A DNA stretch of 64,000 nucleotides, taken from the NCBI RefSeq assembly GCF_963675165.1, contig NC_087383.1:5052979-5116978 (forward strand), written 5' to 3'. Both the position numbers and the translations under genes were made by a program. Below, in pieces: positions 39,645 to 50,293 of the stretch. The notes under the pieces are model-generated. The model was given only the letters and a program-made list of their open reading frames with translations. It did not search any database and was not told where the DNA came from. This stretch comes from Halichondria panicea (Eukaryota; Porifera; Demospongiae; Suberitida; Halichondriidae). How positions within the stretch are numbered: position 1 is the first letter of the stretch; every line of letters begins with the position of its first letter.

Positions 39645-40346
39645 ATCTCTGGGCAGTTAAGGCCTGGGTCGGCACTGATAAGATTAATTTTATTCATTGC
39701 CTACATTTTATGTAGATCATGTAGTGTTAATGAGATTCATAATGTTTATTAATGTTATTCATTGCACATGACGTCATAAGGTCAATGTATTTGCTTAGCT
39801 AGCTGCTAGAACTATTATAGATTATCTTTGGCAACAAATACGGTGGACTTAAACAAGGTAAGAGTAGCTGTTTAGGCCCTCAAAAGATAGATTATGTTGT
39901 TATGATTATGTTTCCTTGATGGGAAGTAAAAATGTCCAAAACTTTCTTAGCTATGCTAGCTTCTTTGGCTCTGACAGCCACCCTAGAGGTAGGCTATTTT
40001 GTGTATCTCAAGAATACAATAACTCCTGCTCTTCCCATCAAGGATACTAGTACCTAGCTATGAGATGTTCATCTAGCCTTGTTTTTGAAGCTTGATCTTG
40101 GCATCTTCAACGCCGTATATGCACTTCTCTTTCTGAAAGTGGCATGACGTCATCATCATTTATGGGACTAATTAGCATAATTGAATTAAGCTAATTAGTT
40201 TTTTGGAAAAAGAAAACATTGAGCTTCATTTTGGATCATTTTGATGCAGCATACACTGTATATTGCAAATAATACAGCAGTATGAACATAGTGTAAATTT
40301 TGGTGTTAAGATCTGGACCCGGGCCTTAAGTGCGCAGAGATGTTAG

Positions 40347-40470
40347 TGTAACAAACTCAACTCTTTCTATCACTTTCAATCATACGTGACATGCCCAGAA
40401 CACTCATTACATCATGCCGTATATTAACTAATAGTAGTTCAATGGTATAATACATTGTCACAATGTTACA
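40347..40470 (-). repeat. 3' LTR of the antisense gypsy element
   Basis: 124 bp, TGTAACAAACTCAACTC at the left and TTGTCACAATGTTACA at the right. The ends form a short inverted repeat (TGTAACA/TGTTACA). It has an 18-bp block (around ATATTAACTAAT) absent from the other LTR. Confidence 0.85.
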
Positions 40471-40524
40471 TATCCCCTGCTCAGGATAGCTCGTCCCGAG
40501 CGTTCTCTGAATCCTTAACACTCA

Positions 40525-42024
40525 TCAGCCGAGCCGGGGCCTTGATTTCTCGAGTTCGAGTTCGAGTTCGTGTTTGCGTACCTTGAAAGGTACTGCAGTT
40601 GGTTCTCTGGCCTTCTTCTTTGCAGACTCTTGCGGCACAGTGTCGAATATTGCGTCGGTATCAGAGGGAGTGATTGGTGTGTGAGTCTTGGGAGATACAG
40701 TCTCATCTAGAGTTTCCTCCGGGAGAGTTTCTTTCTGCAACTTGGACAGCCATTTCGGGGGACGCCCAGGCCCCTGTCGACGAGGTCCATACCAGTAGTA
40801 CCCGGATGGAAATCCATCAGGGCATCGCGTCACACGTTCCAGGTGTACCTGGATCTTACCATCTTGAGGAGCGTACACCTTCTCAGCGACCATGCCAGTT
40901 TTCGTGACCTCCAGTACCCTATAGGGTCCATGCCATGGTCGAGACAACTTCCTTTCTTTGCCTGACTCATCCTGTGGAAAGCGAATCATGGTCCAGTCCG
41001 TTCTTCTGAGTGTGTTAGGAGTCGTCCTTCGGTCATAATACTTCTTGTAGCGCGTCTGAGCCTGTTGGATAGACTCGGCGGCTAGGTCTCTAGCTTGACT
41101 TAGCGTAGTAGCCAATTTCTCACGGTAGTCAGACACCTCTTCACTCCTCACGTCCTCAGGTGGTAACAGGGCCACTTCAGATGGAGATTTTAGGTCAGTC
41201 CCAAACAAAAGGAAGGATGGCTTTTCTCCGGTGCTTTCGTGCGGAGTGTTGCGGTAAGCCCATAATAGGCCGTGAAGGTTGGTGTCCCATTGCTTGCCCC
41301 TCGTTTCTACATGCTTGCGAATCATTTGCTTCAACGTCCTGTTAAACCGCTCAACTAAGCCGTTACCTCTGGGGTGATAAGCGGTAGTGTTCAATTTGGT
41401 TGTGCCCAACAGAGTGCACACATCTTTCATGAGGAAGGATAGCAAGTTAGTGCCTCGATCCGAGAGAAGGCCCTCCGGCACCCCAAAGACCGGGACAATC
41501 TCTTTCACCAGTATGTCTACAATTCTTCTGGTCTTCTGATCAGGCATGGGAAAAACCATAGGCCACTTCGACAGGAAGTCTTGGAACACCAAGATGTGTT
41601 TGTTGCCTAAATCCGTCTTTGGGAGGTCCATGATATCAACACCCACCAGCTGGAAAGGTCTTCGCACTGGGATGGGTTGCAGCGGTGGTTTCCCTACTCT
41701 TGGTCCGCCAGACACCGTCGTGCACGGTGGGCAGTTCTTGCAAAACTGTTGGACATCTTGATACATTCCGTCCCACCAAAACTTTGGGCAGAGGGCACCA
41801 TAAGTTCTCTGTCCTGAGAAGTGTCCTGCAAATGGACCACTGTGGAACTGCCTTATCAGCTCTTGTCGGTGACTCTTCGGAATCACTGCCCTCCTACTGT
41901 GGTTCTTCTTGGGGTCGATATAGTACAGGACTCCCTCGATAATTGCAAAGCGGTCCACCATCCTAGTCAGGTAATTAGCTTGAGGCTCATTCTCCGGTAG
42001 TTCTTTGTGTTGGAGGAATGCCAA
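40525..42024 (-). CDS. Retrotransposon integrase ORF
   Basis: 499 codons. An HHCC zinc domain is visible (FHSGPFAGHF, then CKNCPPC). The catalytic core has Asp in VGVDIMDLP, Asp in LLSDRGTNLLS and Glu in GLVERFNRTLK, so the DDE triad is complete. A GPY/F-like motif (RPWHGPYRVLEV) follows, then a tail ending in a Glu/Lys-rich segment. It is read in the -1 frame relative to the polymerase ORF, whose TAA at 42027-42029 lies just upstream in the A-rich GCAAAATTAAT. Either a frameshift event or a mutation separates them. It acts in cDNA integration. Confidence 0.9.
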   Translation of the reverse strand: MAFLQHKELPENEPQANYLTRMVDRFAIIEGVLYYIDPKKNHSRRAVIPKSHRQELIRQFHSGPFAGHFSGQRTYGALCPKFWWDGMYQDVQQFCKNCPPCTTVSGGPRVGKPPLQPIPVRRPFQLVGVDIMDLPKTDLGNKHILVFQDFLSKWPMVFPMPDQKTRRIVDILVKEIVPVFGVPEGLLSDRGTNLLSFLMKDVCTLLGTTKLNTTAYHPRGNGLVERFNRTLKQMIRKHVETRGKQWDTNLHGLLWAYRNTPHESTGEKPSFLLFGTDLKSPSEVALLPPEDVRSEEVSDYREKLATTLSQARDLAAESIQQAQTRYKKYYDRRTTPNTLRRTDWTMIRFPQDESGKERKLSRPWHGPYRVLEVTKTGMVAEKVYAPQDGKIQVHLERVTRCPDGFPSGYYWYGPRRQGPGRPPKWLSKLQKETLPEETLDETVSPKTHTPITPSDTDAIFDTVPQESAKKKAREPTAVPFKVRKHELELELEKSRPRLG

Positions 42025-42026
42025 TA

Positions 42027-44306
42027 TTAATTTTGCTTACACTCCAGGTCCTTCGCCTGTTCTTCTTTGAGAGACCCAGTGAGCGACACTTGCATTTCCG
42101 TCTCTTCTGCCAATAGAGATGTAACATTCCCTACGCTGGAGTCCATTTCACTAGGGCAATGCTTCAGTAGTGTTCTGATCGAGTCGTCTCCCACAAGGTG
42201 GAACACTGATACGCCGATATCAACTTCTTCGTCGGGTGCTTGGTCTTGAGGACAACGCGAGAGAGCGTCCGCGTTCTGGTTATCTCTTCCTCTACGGTAT
42301 AAAATCTCCACCCGGCCAATTCCACTCTCGTATATCTTCGACCACCAACGAGCATGCTTTGCACTCGCTGCTGGGTTCTGTAGAACTGCCTTGACAGCTG
42401 TGTGGTCTGTGAAAATCTTCACTTGTTGGCCATAAAGGTAAGTTTTGAAATGGGCTAGGGACCAGACAACTGCCAGTGTTTCCAAGTCTGTGATGCCATA
42501 GTTTCTCTCAGCTTGAGAGGTGGCTCGACTGGCATATGCCACTGGGTGGGGTAACCCATCTTCTTGTACTTGAGACAGAACAGCTCCCAAACCGGCCACA
42601 CTTGCATCCGTTTCCAAAATGAAGTCCTTGATGAATGTTGGGTAAGCCAAAACTGGGGCTTTTAGCAAATTCTGTTTCAGGGTGTTGAATGCTGTCTGGC
42701 ATTCAGGGTCCCAACTAAATCTCGCATTCTTTTTGGTGAGGGCATGCAGAGGACTTGCTATTGTTGCGAAGGAGTTGACAAAGCGTCTATAATAGGATGT
42801 CAGTCCTAGGAATTGTCGAACACCAGAGACGCAGGTTGGAACTGGAAACTCCTTTACGGCTTTAAGGTGTCTTTCGGACGTCTTCAGTCCCTGTGGAGTA
42901 ATCATATGTCCCAAATATTCCACCTCTTGTCGTATGAATTTGCATTTAGCCGGATTCAGTTTCAATCCAGCCGCTAATACTCGGTCCATTACTTTCTTCA
43001 GGTGCTGTTGATGTTCCTTGAGCGTTCGTGAGAAAATCAGGATGTCATCGATGTATGCAGACACGAAGTCGGGCTCGCCTTCCTGGTTCAATCCGTCCAA
43101 GACCTCTTGAACTAGTCTCTGGAAGACAGCTGGTGCGTTGGTCAGTCCAAAAGGCATGACACAAAATTCGAACAACCCACGATGCGTTACAAAGGCAGTC
43201 TTAGGTTGAGAGTTATGTTCGACTTGTATCTGCCAATAGCCTGCAGCCAAATCTAGTGTGGAGAAGTATCTCGAGTCTGCCAGCTGATCCAACAGGTCGT
43301 CAATTCGAGGAAGGGGAAATGTGTCTTTCACTGTCACTTCGTTGAGCTTCCTGTAGTCGACACAGAATCGATAGTCACCATTACGTTTCCTCACAAGGAT
43401 TACTGGGCTTGCCCATGGGCTGTGTGACTTCTTGATGACTCCCGCTTTCGTCATCTTATTCACTTGTCTTTCCACTTCATTTCTGACTACGAACGGCATT
43501 CTTCTCGGTGCTTGTCTCCGGGGTTGAGCATCGCCTGTGTCAATCTGCATCTTCACCATCTCCGTTTCTCCCCGTTCACCTTCTTCGAGGCAGAAGGCCG
43601 TGTGGTAGTCTTCTAGGAATTTGCAGAACGGTGCTTTATCATTTGGGGGCAGTTGCAGACCAGTGTCGACGTATGTCATTAGCTTCTGCTTCCTCTCAAG
43701 GACCTGATCAGACGGCATCGACTGCACAACATGAGCTCGGGGACCAGGATCAAGCTGTCCTTGGTCATTAATCTGCACAGGGGAGATGAGGTCCACTTCG
43801 TTGGCCGTGCCCAGTTCGTGGTCCGCAAAGAGCTCTACGGTGAACCCTGTTCTGTTGGTCAGGAGCACGGTGGTGTCTTCTAATCCAGGTTGCACGAGAC
43901 CTTGCTCCAGATGCATTCCTTGCGCAATCAAAGCCAAGTCTGCCTCTATCAGTATGAGGGCGTCTGGCTTATTTGTGGGGAACTGTACGGTGACAGGTGT
44001 CGTCTGTTGAGGTAGCAGCTTTGCTGACCGCACTAGCGACACCTTAACCATAGGTACGTCAGCCGATTCTGTTGGGGGTACGATAGACGGGTGATAGCGA
44101 ATGATTCCCAATTGCCGGCAGACCCCCTCTGACAGCAGCAGTGGTGTGGATGAGTCCATCTTGATATACACTGGAGTGGACATTGTCTTGTCCTCGAATG
44201 AAATGTCCATGCAGCCATGAAGCACGAATGGTCGTTGGTCATAGGTGCGAGGTGTTTTGTCGGCTTTCCGAAAGTTCTTCTTTTTCAGTTTGGCTACTGT
44301 GGCCAC
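42027..44306 (-). CDS. Retrotransposon protease-RT-RNase H ORF
   Basis: About 759 codons. The frame is open upstream of the first Met-like codon through a protease active-site motif DSGANITILGG (about 44.34 kb). RT is complete: FCVDYRKLNEVTVKD, STLDLAAGYWQIQV, MPFGLTNAPAVFQ and the catalytic SAYIDDILIF. The connection shows VRQFLGLTSYYRRFV. RNase H begins ILETDASVAGLGAVL, with TDLETLAVVW, FTDHTAVKAVL and NQNADALSR. All catalytic residues I can see are present. It overlaps the gag frame near 44.31 kb and is followed by integrase in another frame. Confidence 0.92.
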   Translation of the reverse strand: MATVAKLKKKNFRKADKTPRTYDQRPFVLHGCMDISFEDKTMSTPVYIKMDSSTPLLLSEGVCRQLGIIRYHPSIVPPTESADVPMVKVSLVRSAKLLPQQTTPVTVQFPTNKPDALILIEADLALIAQGMHLEQGLVQPGLEDTTVLLTNRTGFTVELFADHELGTANEVDLISPVQINDQGQLDPGPRAHVVQSMPSDQVLERKQKLMTYVDTGLQLPPNDKAPFCKFLEDYHTAFCLEEGERGETEMVKMQIDTGDAQPRRQAPRRMPFVVRNEVERQVNKMTKAGVIKKSHSPWASPVILVRKRNGDYRFCVDYRKLNEVTVKDTFPLPRIDDLLDQLADSRYFSTLDLAAGYWQIQVEHNSQPKTAFVTHRGLFEFCVMPFGLTNAPAVFQRLVQEVLDGLNQEGEPDFVSAYIDDILIFSRTLKEHQQHLKKVMDRVLAAGLKLNPAKCKFIRQEVEYLGHMITPQGLKTSERHLKAVKEFPVPTCVSGVRQFLGLTSYYRRFVNSFATIASPLHALTKKNARFSWDPECQTAFNTLKQNLLKAPVLAYPTFIKDFILETDASVAGLGAVLSQVQEDGLPHPVAYASRATSQAERNYGITDLETLAVVWSLAHFKTYLYGQQVKIFTDHTAVKAVLQNPAASAKHARWWSKIYESGIGRVEILYRRGRDNQNADALSRCPQDQAPDEEVDIGVSVFHLVGDDSIRTLLKHCPSEMDSSVGNVTSLLAEETEMQVSLTGSLKEEQAKDLECKQN

Positions 44307-44310
44307 TGTT

Positions 44311-46050
44311 TTAAACAGATCCCCGCCCAGAATAGTAATGTTGGCTCCACTGTCTTATGACTCCTTTCACTGGTACACCATGTAGATCAACATTAGCATA
44401 CATCACTTTGCTCCCTGTATCTCGTACTCTCACTGTCTGCACACTAGACTGGTCATCGTCATCTGAGGACACTAAGTAGTCTATTGGATTCTCTGCAACT
44501 GACGCCTCAGGCTGGGTTTGTACTTGTCTGGTTTCGGGGTTTTTCCACTTATGACCTCCGGAGCTCTCTGTCTTCCTCTGACGGCAATCCCGGCTAAAGT
44601 GCCCAGGCTGCCTACACACGTAGCACACTTTCCGGCCTGAATTATCTGTACCTGAGCTCTCTCTTGTATATCTATTAGACTGAAATGTCGGTTTATACGC
44701 GGGTGGACTCCTGCCACTCTCTAGCTCTTGCCTCTTCTTTAAGGCCATCAGACGTCTCTCTTCCCCTTTTGCTGCAATGCATAGTTGCTCATAGGCCAGG
44801 GCTCCTGAGACGGCTGGGGCCTGAACTAACTCATACCTCAAACTGTCTTGTAGTTGGGCATACAGAAGGGCATCTCTGGTCTCTTTAGAGAGTGGTTCCC
44901 TACCATAGGCCTCTCTGAATGCCTTTTCTAGACGGGTAATGAACTCACCCACGCCCTCTCTGGGCATCTGGGACATGTGTTTAAATTCCAGTGCTCCCAG
45001 CATTCTGCTTCCAGGGTCTAACCGGCTCTGGAGATTCTCCACCGCTGCATCCATGGTCTGCTTCTCGATTGCTTGTAACAGGCCCCATTCTTGTAGAGCC
45101 CGCCCACGTAGGTGGCCTGCCAGTTGCAATAGCCGATCTTGGTCTGACCATCCGTTCCAGTCTGCCGCCCTCTCAAACGATGGCAACCAGTCTTTGAATT
45201 TGACGCCCCTACTATCCCCCTGGAATGTCTCGACTGGAGGGGCTTTCCCCTTTCTCGGGAGTACGGTCTTTGTTCTAGGGTCCACAATTCTCGATCTCAT
45301 AGGCGAGCTGGTGTGCGATTCAATGCTGTCTGACCTACTGGCCCTCGCTCGTGGGCGAAGCGCAGGGTACCCTGCTTCCCGTGTGGAAGTCATTTCGGCC
45401 AAGCGTTGTTTTAATTCACATATTTCTTCATCTTTTTCACACAAAAACACATCATATTGCATAGCACTATCACAATTAATTTTCCACAATTGCTTATATC
45501 TGATCTTTTCATCACCAAGCTTTGCCTGGTAACTACTTACCTCCCCCTCGAGGGAATGTACTCTTTCTTTTGCTGCAGTCAACTCCTCCTGGAGGGCTTC
45601 AACCTCCTGTTGTACTGCTGTTAGTTCCTTTTCCAGTTCCCCTTCAGACTCGGTTACGTTCTCAGGGTCCTCTGCCGCTTCCTGGTCCATCGCAGGAGTT
45701 TCTTCTTCTTCTGGAATCTCTAAAAAGATTCCCGTTTCGTCCATCAGAGCCATAGAAGATCCAGCTGTGTCTCCGTCCATCAGTACTTGTACGTTCGAAG
45801 GCTCTCTACCCCCATCAGACAGTTTTGCGTCTATCATCTGTAGCACCTCGGCAGTGGAAGCTGTGGTGGGGAGCCCCAACTCTGTAGCAATCCTTTTGGT
45901 AGCTCTCCCCGTCAGTCTCTTTGAGTTAAGAGGTAGCCGTGTCTCTCTTCCGGACATGACCACGTGGTCTCTAAATTCTGTTCTCCTTGCTGAAAACGTT
46001 TGAGAATACCAAGGATATACCTCAGCTACTCTCTGGTCTGTTCTTGACAA
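44311..46050 (-). CDS. Retrotransposon gag ORF
   Basis: 579 codons. The N-terminal third is acidic with a predicted coiled coil (ELEKELTAVQQEVEALQEEL). A capsid-like part follows (VKFKDWLPSFERAADWNGWS, LAGHLRGRALQEW), and one CCHC zinc knuckle (CYVCRQPGHFSRDC) near the C-terminus. The frame ends after a shift of one base relative to the protease motif: GTCATAAGACAGTGG reads VIRQW here but IDSGAN would need one A fewer. This is either a programmed +1 shift or a one-base insertion. Confidence 0.9.
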   Translation of the reverse strand: MSRTDQRVAEVYPWYSQTFSARRTEFRDHVVMSGRETRLPLNSKRLTGRATKRIATELGLPTTASTAEVLQMIDAKLSDGGREPSNVQVLMDGDTAGSSMALMDETGIFLEIPEEEETPAMDQEAAEDPENVTESEGELEKELTAVQQEVEALQEELTAAKERVHSLEGEVSSYQAKLGDEKIRYKQLWKINCDSAMQYDVFLCEKDEEICELKQRLAEMTSTREAGYPALRPRARASRSDSIESHTSSPMRSRIVDPRTKTVLPRKGKAPPVETFQGDSRGVKFKDWLPSFERAADWNGWSDQDRLLQLAGHLRGRALQEWGLLQAIEKQTMDAAVENLQSRLDPGSRMLGALEFKHMSQMPREGVGEFITRLEKAFREAYGREPLSKETRDALLYAQLQDSLRYELVQAPAVSGALAYEQLCIAAKGEERRLMALKKRQELESGRSPPAYKPTFQSNRYTRESSGTDNSGRKVCYVCRQPGHFSRDCRQRKTESSGGHKWKNPETRQVQTQPEASVAENPIDYLVSSDDDDQSSVQTVRVRDTGSKVMYANVDLHGVPVKGVIRQWSQHYYSGRGSV

Positions 46051-46101
46051 TCAGCACGCCGATCGGTCCACGATGCTCTTGGATCTCGGCAGGACCTCCA
46101 C

Positions 46102-46207
46102 TGTAACAAACTCAACTCTTTCTATCACTTTCAATCATACGTGACATGCCCAGAACACTCATTACATCAAGTAGTTCAATAGTATAATATATTGTCACAA
46201 TGTTACA
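46102..46207 (-). repeat. 5' LTR of the antisense gypsy element
   Basis: 106 bp, the same TGTAACAAACTC...CAATGTTACA ends as 40347-40470. Such short LTRs are at the low end for the group. The gag start at 46050 is only about 50 bp inside. Confidence 0.85.
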
Positions 46208-46211
46208 TTAG

Positions 46212-47140
46212 TAGAGATAATAGCCAGCCAGTTTTAGCAGTCACCACGCCCATTTCCGCCACGCCCACTTTTGACTGTCTGAAAACCAAGAAAAGTGCCC
46301 AAAGATTTTAGTAAAACCAGTGGGTTTTACATAGGATTGGCAGTGGGTTTGCCCATGTTTAGCAATATTTGACTCATGTTCAAACTGTTCTATCTCTGCA
46401 GGGAAAGGCCACATCAAGAAACTGGCTGAACAGATAGTTTATTTAGCCTTTTCTCTCTTTGTATCTCTCATTTCATAATCCATAAACATTTTAATGAATG
46501 AATATTTTCATTTTAAAAATTGCACTATTTCGACGTTTCACCGCTCTTTGTCTGACTGACTAAGTAAGTAAGTAAGTGAGTAAGTAAGTAAGTTTCTTGC
46601 CCAGCATTTACTCCAAAGTACAGCCATCTCCAGGACATTCTGCACAGGGTTTCCAAACGACTACAACCTGGATTACAAAGCGCTTCTTCAGATTTGCGAT
46701 TGCTTCCACGAGGCAGATGACCTCTCAGTCTCTATTTCTAGACAATTCCGCCATCTTTAATGACTCGGCAATTGCGTTGTGGCCAATAATAATAGATAGG
46801 CGTGGCTAATAAACCGTGCGCCTAAAATCAGTGCAGCAGTGCTTTTCCAGAGCCTGAGGTGTTCCTTTTCTTCACACTGTTCAGCTCTAGCTCCCTTTCT
46901 CTGACAGGCATGCTATATGCACTGGCTAGATATCATGCTCTTAAAATGGCTGTCATTTAATACTGATTCGCAAATTCAACATAATTATCAAGCAATAAAT
47001 AATTACTCATTACTATAATTATTAGTCCAGAGATATTCGAGAAGATATCTGATTAGTCCTGTCTTCTCTTCTTGTACTGCCTCTTGACGTTCCACTTATG
47101 CATGTCATGATACGTAAACTGTACTGAAAAAGAAAGGGAA
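46212..47140. other. Intergenic stretch without a recognised gene
   Basis: A 70-codon open stretch at 46597-46809 (+) has no motif and is probably chance. A (GTAA)n microsatellite lies at about 46.56-46.59 kb. Nothing else is recognisable. Confidence 0.4.
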
Positions 47141-47141
47141 T

Positions 47142-47702
47142 CCGACTAGAAAAACATTTGCAATGTGAAAAATTGCTAGGATTGGCCAGGGGAACCACAA
47201 AAAAGCGTGGGAACAAGAAATCAGACGAGAGCATAACTCCAATCCGTTACAACGTCATGAACATGTACAATACATAGTATATTAAATAATAGACTGTGTT
47301 CCAGATCCACCTATCAGCTTCCATCCACCACATCATTCCATGCAGTCACCAGTACGGTCCGTGCATGTTACTACGCATGGATGGACTGTGTGTACCTGTG
47401 CTCAACACTGCATGTATTAGGAACATCAATTCATCACAAATCATCATGATTATGTGCCCCACATTCTAAAATGGATGTATAATAAATGTATAATAAATAT
47501 ATATAGGGATTGGTCATCACTCCACCAGTAAAAATTGTGTGTCATATTGGCTGGGAAAACATGGGAAAACTACCAGTACATGTGATTGACGTTGTAACGG
47601 ATTGGAGTTATGCTCTCGTCTGATTTCTTGTTCCCACGCTTTTTTGTGGTTCCCCTGGCCAATCTTAGCAATTTTTCACATTGCAAATGTTTTTCTAGTC
47701 GG
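47142..47702. repeat. Inverted repeat with 116-bp near-perfect arms
   Basis: Arms 47142-47257 and 47587-47702 are reverse complements with about one mismatch. The loop is about 330 bp. No target duplication is evident. The transcript of either strand would fold into a long hairpin. It may be a MITE. Confidence 0.75.
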
Positions 47703-47900
47703 TAATTATAGGAAGGGAAGGATTGGCAACGGTAGAAAATTTGAAGCTATCCGACACGCTTACGTCATTGGAATGCATCACTTTGCCTCTACTTTCGTTG
47801 CCTCCAAACTACAGTCATTCCACCAGCGTGACCGGATGCCTATGAACTCAATGTATTTTATTTGCAACGGAAGATGAACTTCCTGTCCTTAGTTTATTAT

Positions 47901-48232
47901 GCCTCGGTGCGCATGCGCAAGCGAGGTATACGGTAGTGTGTTTGTGTGTCTGTGTGTGTAGACCGCTACAGCTGCTCAAGGATGAATCAAGTGCAAGTAA
48001 GAGTTTCTATAGGCTTCTAGTCATGTTTACTTGGATTTTAATGCTTCGTTCTCGAGTTATGCCTAGTTTTGCTTACTTGGAATGCCATTGCAGCCTTTTC
48101 AGAAGAGCACGTAGCCAAACTTGTTTACCGAGTGTTACTACTCTACTTAGTAGTTAGCTCTGCACTAGAACGCTAGCTATTGGTAGCTGCAAGAGTGAGG
48201 AAGAGAGCTGCAAGGCTCTGTTGATGGCAGCC
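47901..48232 (+). repeat. Common dispersed repeat, left part, split by transposon
   Basis: TGCCTCGGTGCGCATGCGCA start and all the usual blocks up to GCTCTGTTGATGGCAGCC. The family sequence resumes at 51745 (TGGCAGCCATTAATTTTAGAC) and continues to about 51950. A later insertion split the copy, and removing it rebuilds the repeat. Confidence 0.75.
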
Positions 48233-48734
48233 CGAGGGGCCGGCAACGAGGGAAATCTCGTACAGCCCAACTTGAAATCAATAGAAATCAATAGAAATCA
48301 AGCATAGAAATCTGAAATCTTCTATGAAATCTCGAATGAAATCTTGAGCGAGGCTATAAACCACGCCTTTTTAAGGGTAAGGGGCGTGGGTATGATTGTG
48401 ACCACACCCTTTTATTGAATAGCCTCTCAAGAGGCCTTGATTAGATCATAGATATAAGAGGGAGAGGGATGGGAATCACTACGTAAAATAGCATTGACGA
48501 TCCGCGTTTCGGTCAATATTTTCTTCTTTATTTCCTCCAACCCATGCTTTTAGCTAGTACTAGGCTATAAACTAGCTACTGAGCTCCATGTATTAGCAAT
48601 GGCTAGTGGAACAGTCACAACAAGGTAGCAGCAATAGCTAGTGAGACCCTCCAAGCAGTAAAAAGCAGCTTGGACAGCAAATTCTTGAGAGGAGCTCTGT
48701 CTGTACCGTTGAGTATTCCAGTACAGTCACAGAC

Positions 48735-48947
48735 ATGATAGAGAATTATGGAAACGTAGCAAAGTTCTGTCGTAAATTACTGTGCCGATACGATGAACCA
48801 ACTATCAATGAATACAAAGAGACATGTACCTACATTCAATCATTGATGTACCTTTCTAAATGGGTACCCAAAAAGTCTGCTTTTAAAAACCAGCTTACTA
48901 AGACAAAAATGAACATTACTTACCAACCTAAAGCCAAGTGGCTTTGA
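48735..48947 (+). CDS. Short unrecognised ORF in the transposon
   Basis: 70 codons, Met to stop, Lys/Tyr-rich (ENYGNVAKFCRKLLCRYDEP). No family recognised. It may be an exon remnant of the element's own gene or chance. Confidence 0.3.
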   Translation: MIENYGNVAKFCRKLLCRYDEPTINEYKETCTYIQSLMYLSKWVPKKSAFKNQLTKTKMNITYQPKAKWL

Positions 48948-49036
48948 TTTTACTTGCATACAATGCCCAGCTACTTAAGAAAGAGGGAATCATTAATATT
49001 TTGGGCTGTAGTCACAGCCTCTCCTTGTAGAAGGTA

Positions 49037-50293
49037 CACCATAGATACTGTACACTCCGTGGATGTGAAACGTAGGTAGTATACGGGTAGATTACGGAGT
49101 ATTCGTGTTCACTCACTGCAACGGCACCCAGCTGCAGAAATGGCCACTTTTAGTGTTGTTTTTCTTGCACAGCTGCGCACTTGTGGCTTCAGTTGAGGAG
49201 AAGGTCTGCTGTACTCGTAGGTGGGAGGTAAGTCTATCATAGAGCATGTATATTAGTGGATAGCCTTTTGGAGCTCATTTTTTTCTGTAACTTACTAGGT
49301 GACAAGTTTGTGGTTAGGCGATCTTTGGTTGGGTTTATAGTTGGAACATTTCGCTTTGCTTTCCTGTTAGTCTATGAAGTGAAGTACCGGGAGAATGTGT
49401 TCAGCACTTAAGGAAATGTATACGGCTAGCAGCAAACTGAATGATAGGTCAAAATTAGGTGTTCAACAGTACCTATCTTGTGGTTAGACGATCTTGCCAA
49501 CAAAAAGCTCCATCACTTAAATGATGTGGTCATTCAATAATATAGATGTCCTTATACCGGGAGAATCTATTTTGACCCTCAGTAAATGTTTTGTTATTTC
49601 AGGAAAGCGTGTCTTTTTGTGGTGAACATGTTTATTCATACAAATGTACTGTATGATGATAATGCATACATGATCGTACAGCGGCCGGAGTAAATTATTA
49701 TGTGCATTCTAACATACTTTTTTAATTTAGGTAATGCTCTATCACCAAAGGAAGCGGAAAGGAGCATAATTATTCCCTGATGCAAGACTAACAAACAAGT
49801 GTACGAGCACAAGTAGCAATAAGACAAAGAAGAATCCTCCTTCAACTTTAAATCAGTTTTAGTTGTCCATTTAGTTGTCTATTAAAGGTCTATCTCTATG
49901 CATGGATGCCTGCCTATATAATATTCTGTGTGCATACATGCTGTGCTATATACAATGTCATCACAAAAATTAAGTCAGCAGTGTACATGTAGCTAGATCT
50001 AGAGTTGTCAGGTTCCAATATGATTTCTGCATTTCCACTTTCATTCATGAACATCTCTCTTGGCTCTCCCTGCGCAGAGAATCAGTTAGCACTGGAAGAA
50101 CTTGGACTGGGAGCTTCAGTTACCCAATCACTCACACGTAGTTACTGTTATTATTGTATCCATGCAGTAGAATCCGTATACTATACGGAATTCCGGATAC
50201 TTCGTCCGTGTCATCCGTTGCAATGAGTGTTTCAGGACTTTTGGTAGTGAGCGGAAGTGTTTCACATCCACGGAGTGTACAGTATCTATGGGT
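49037..50293. mobile_element. Nested element with 33-bp inverted termini
   Basis: CCATAGATACTGTACACTCC at 49039 and onward is matched by the reverse complement ending at 50291. The interior is without recognisable coding and includes two near-repeated blocks (GTGACAAGTTTGTGGTTAGGCGATCTT and GGTTAGACGATCTTGCCAAC, given in part). No clean target duplication is visible. Confidence 0.55.

Larger units (their letters stand above)
40347..46207 (-). mobile_element. Ty3/gypsy LTR retrotransposon, nearly intact
   Basis: 5,861 bp on the minus strand with very short LTRs (40347-40470, 124 bp; 46102-46207, 106 bp) that begin TGTAACA or end TGTTACA, flanked by TTAG (40343-40346 and 46208-46211). Gene order is gag, protease-RT-RNase H, integrase, the normal Ty3/gypsy order. 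A candidate primer-binding site, TGGAGGTCCTGCCGAGAT, starts one base inside the 5' LTR (46083-46100, minus). A purine tract AGCAGGGGATA abuts the 3' LTR. The LTRs differ mainly by an 18-bp block and a few substitutions. It lies downstream of the coiled-coil gene, antisense to it. Confidence 0.9.

Noticed and set aside
44939-45532. 197-codon + strand ORF
   Set aside because: It is antisense to the gag ORF, which has clear capsid and zinc-knuckle motifs; a shadow frame.
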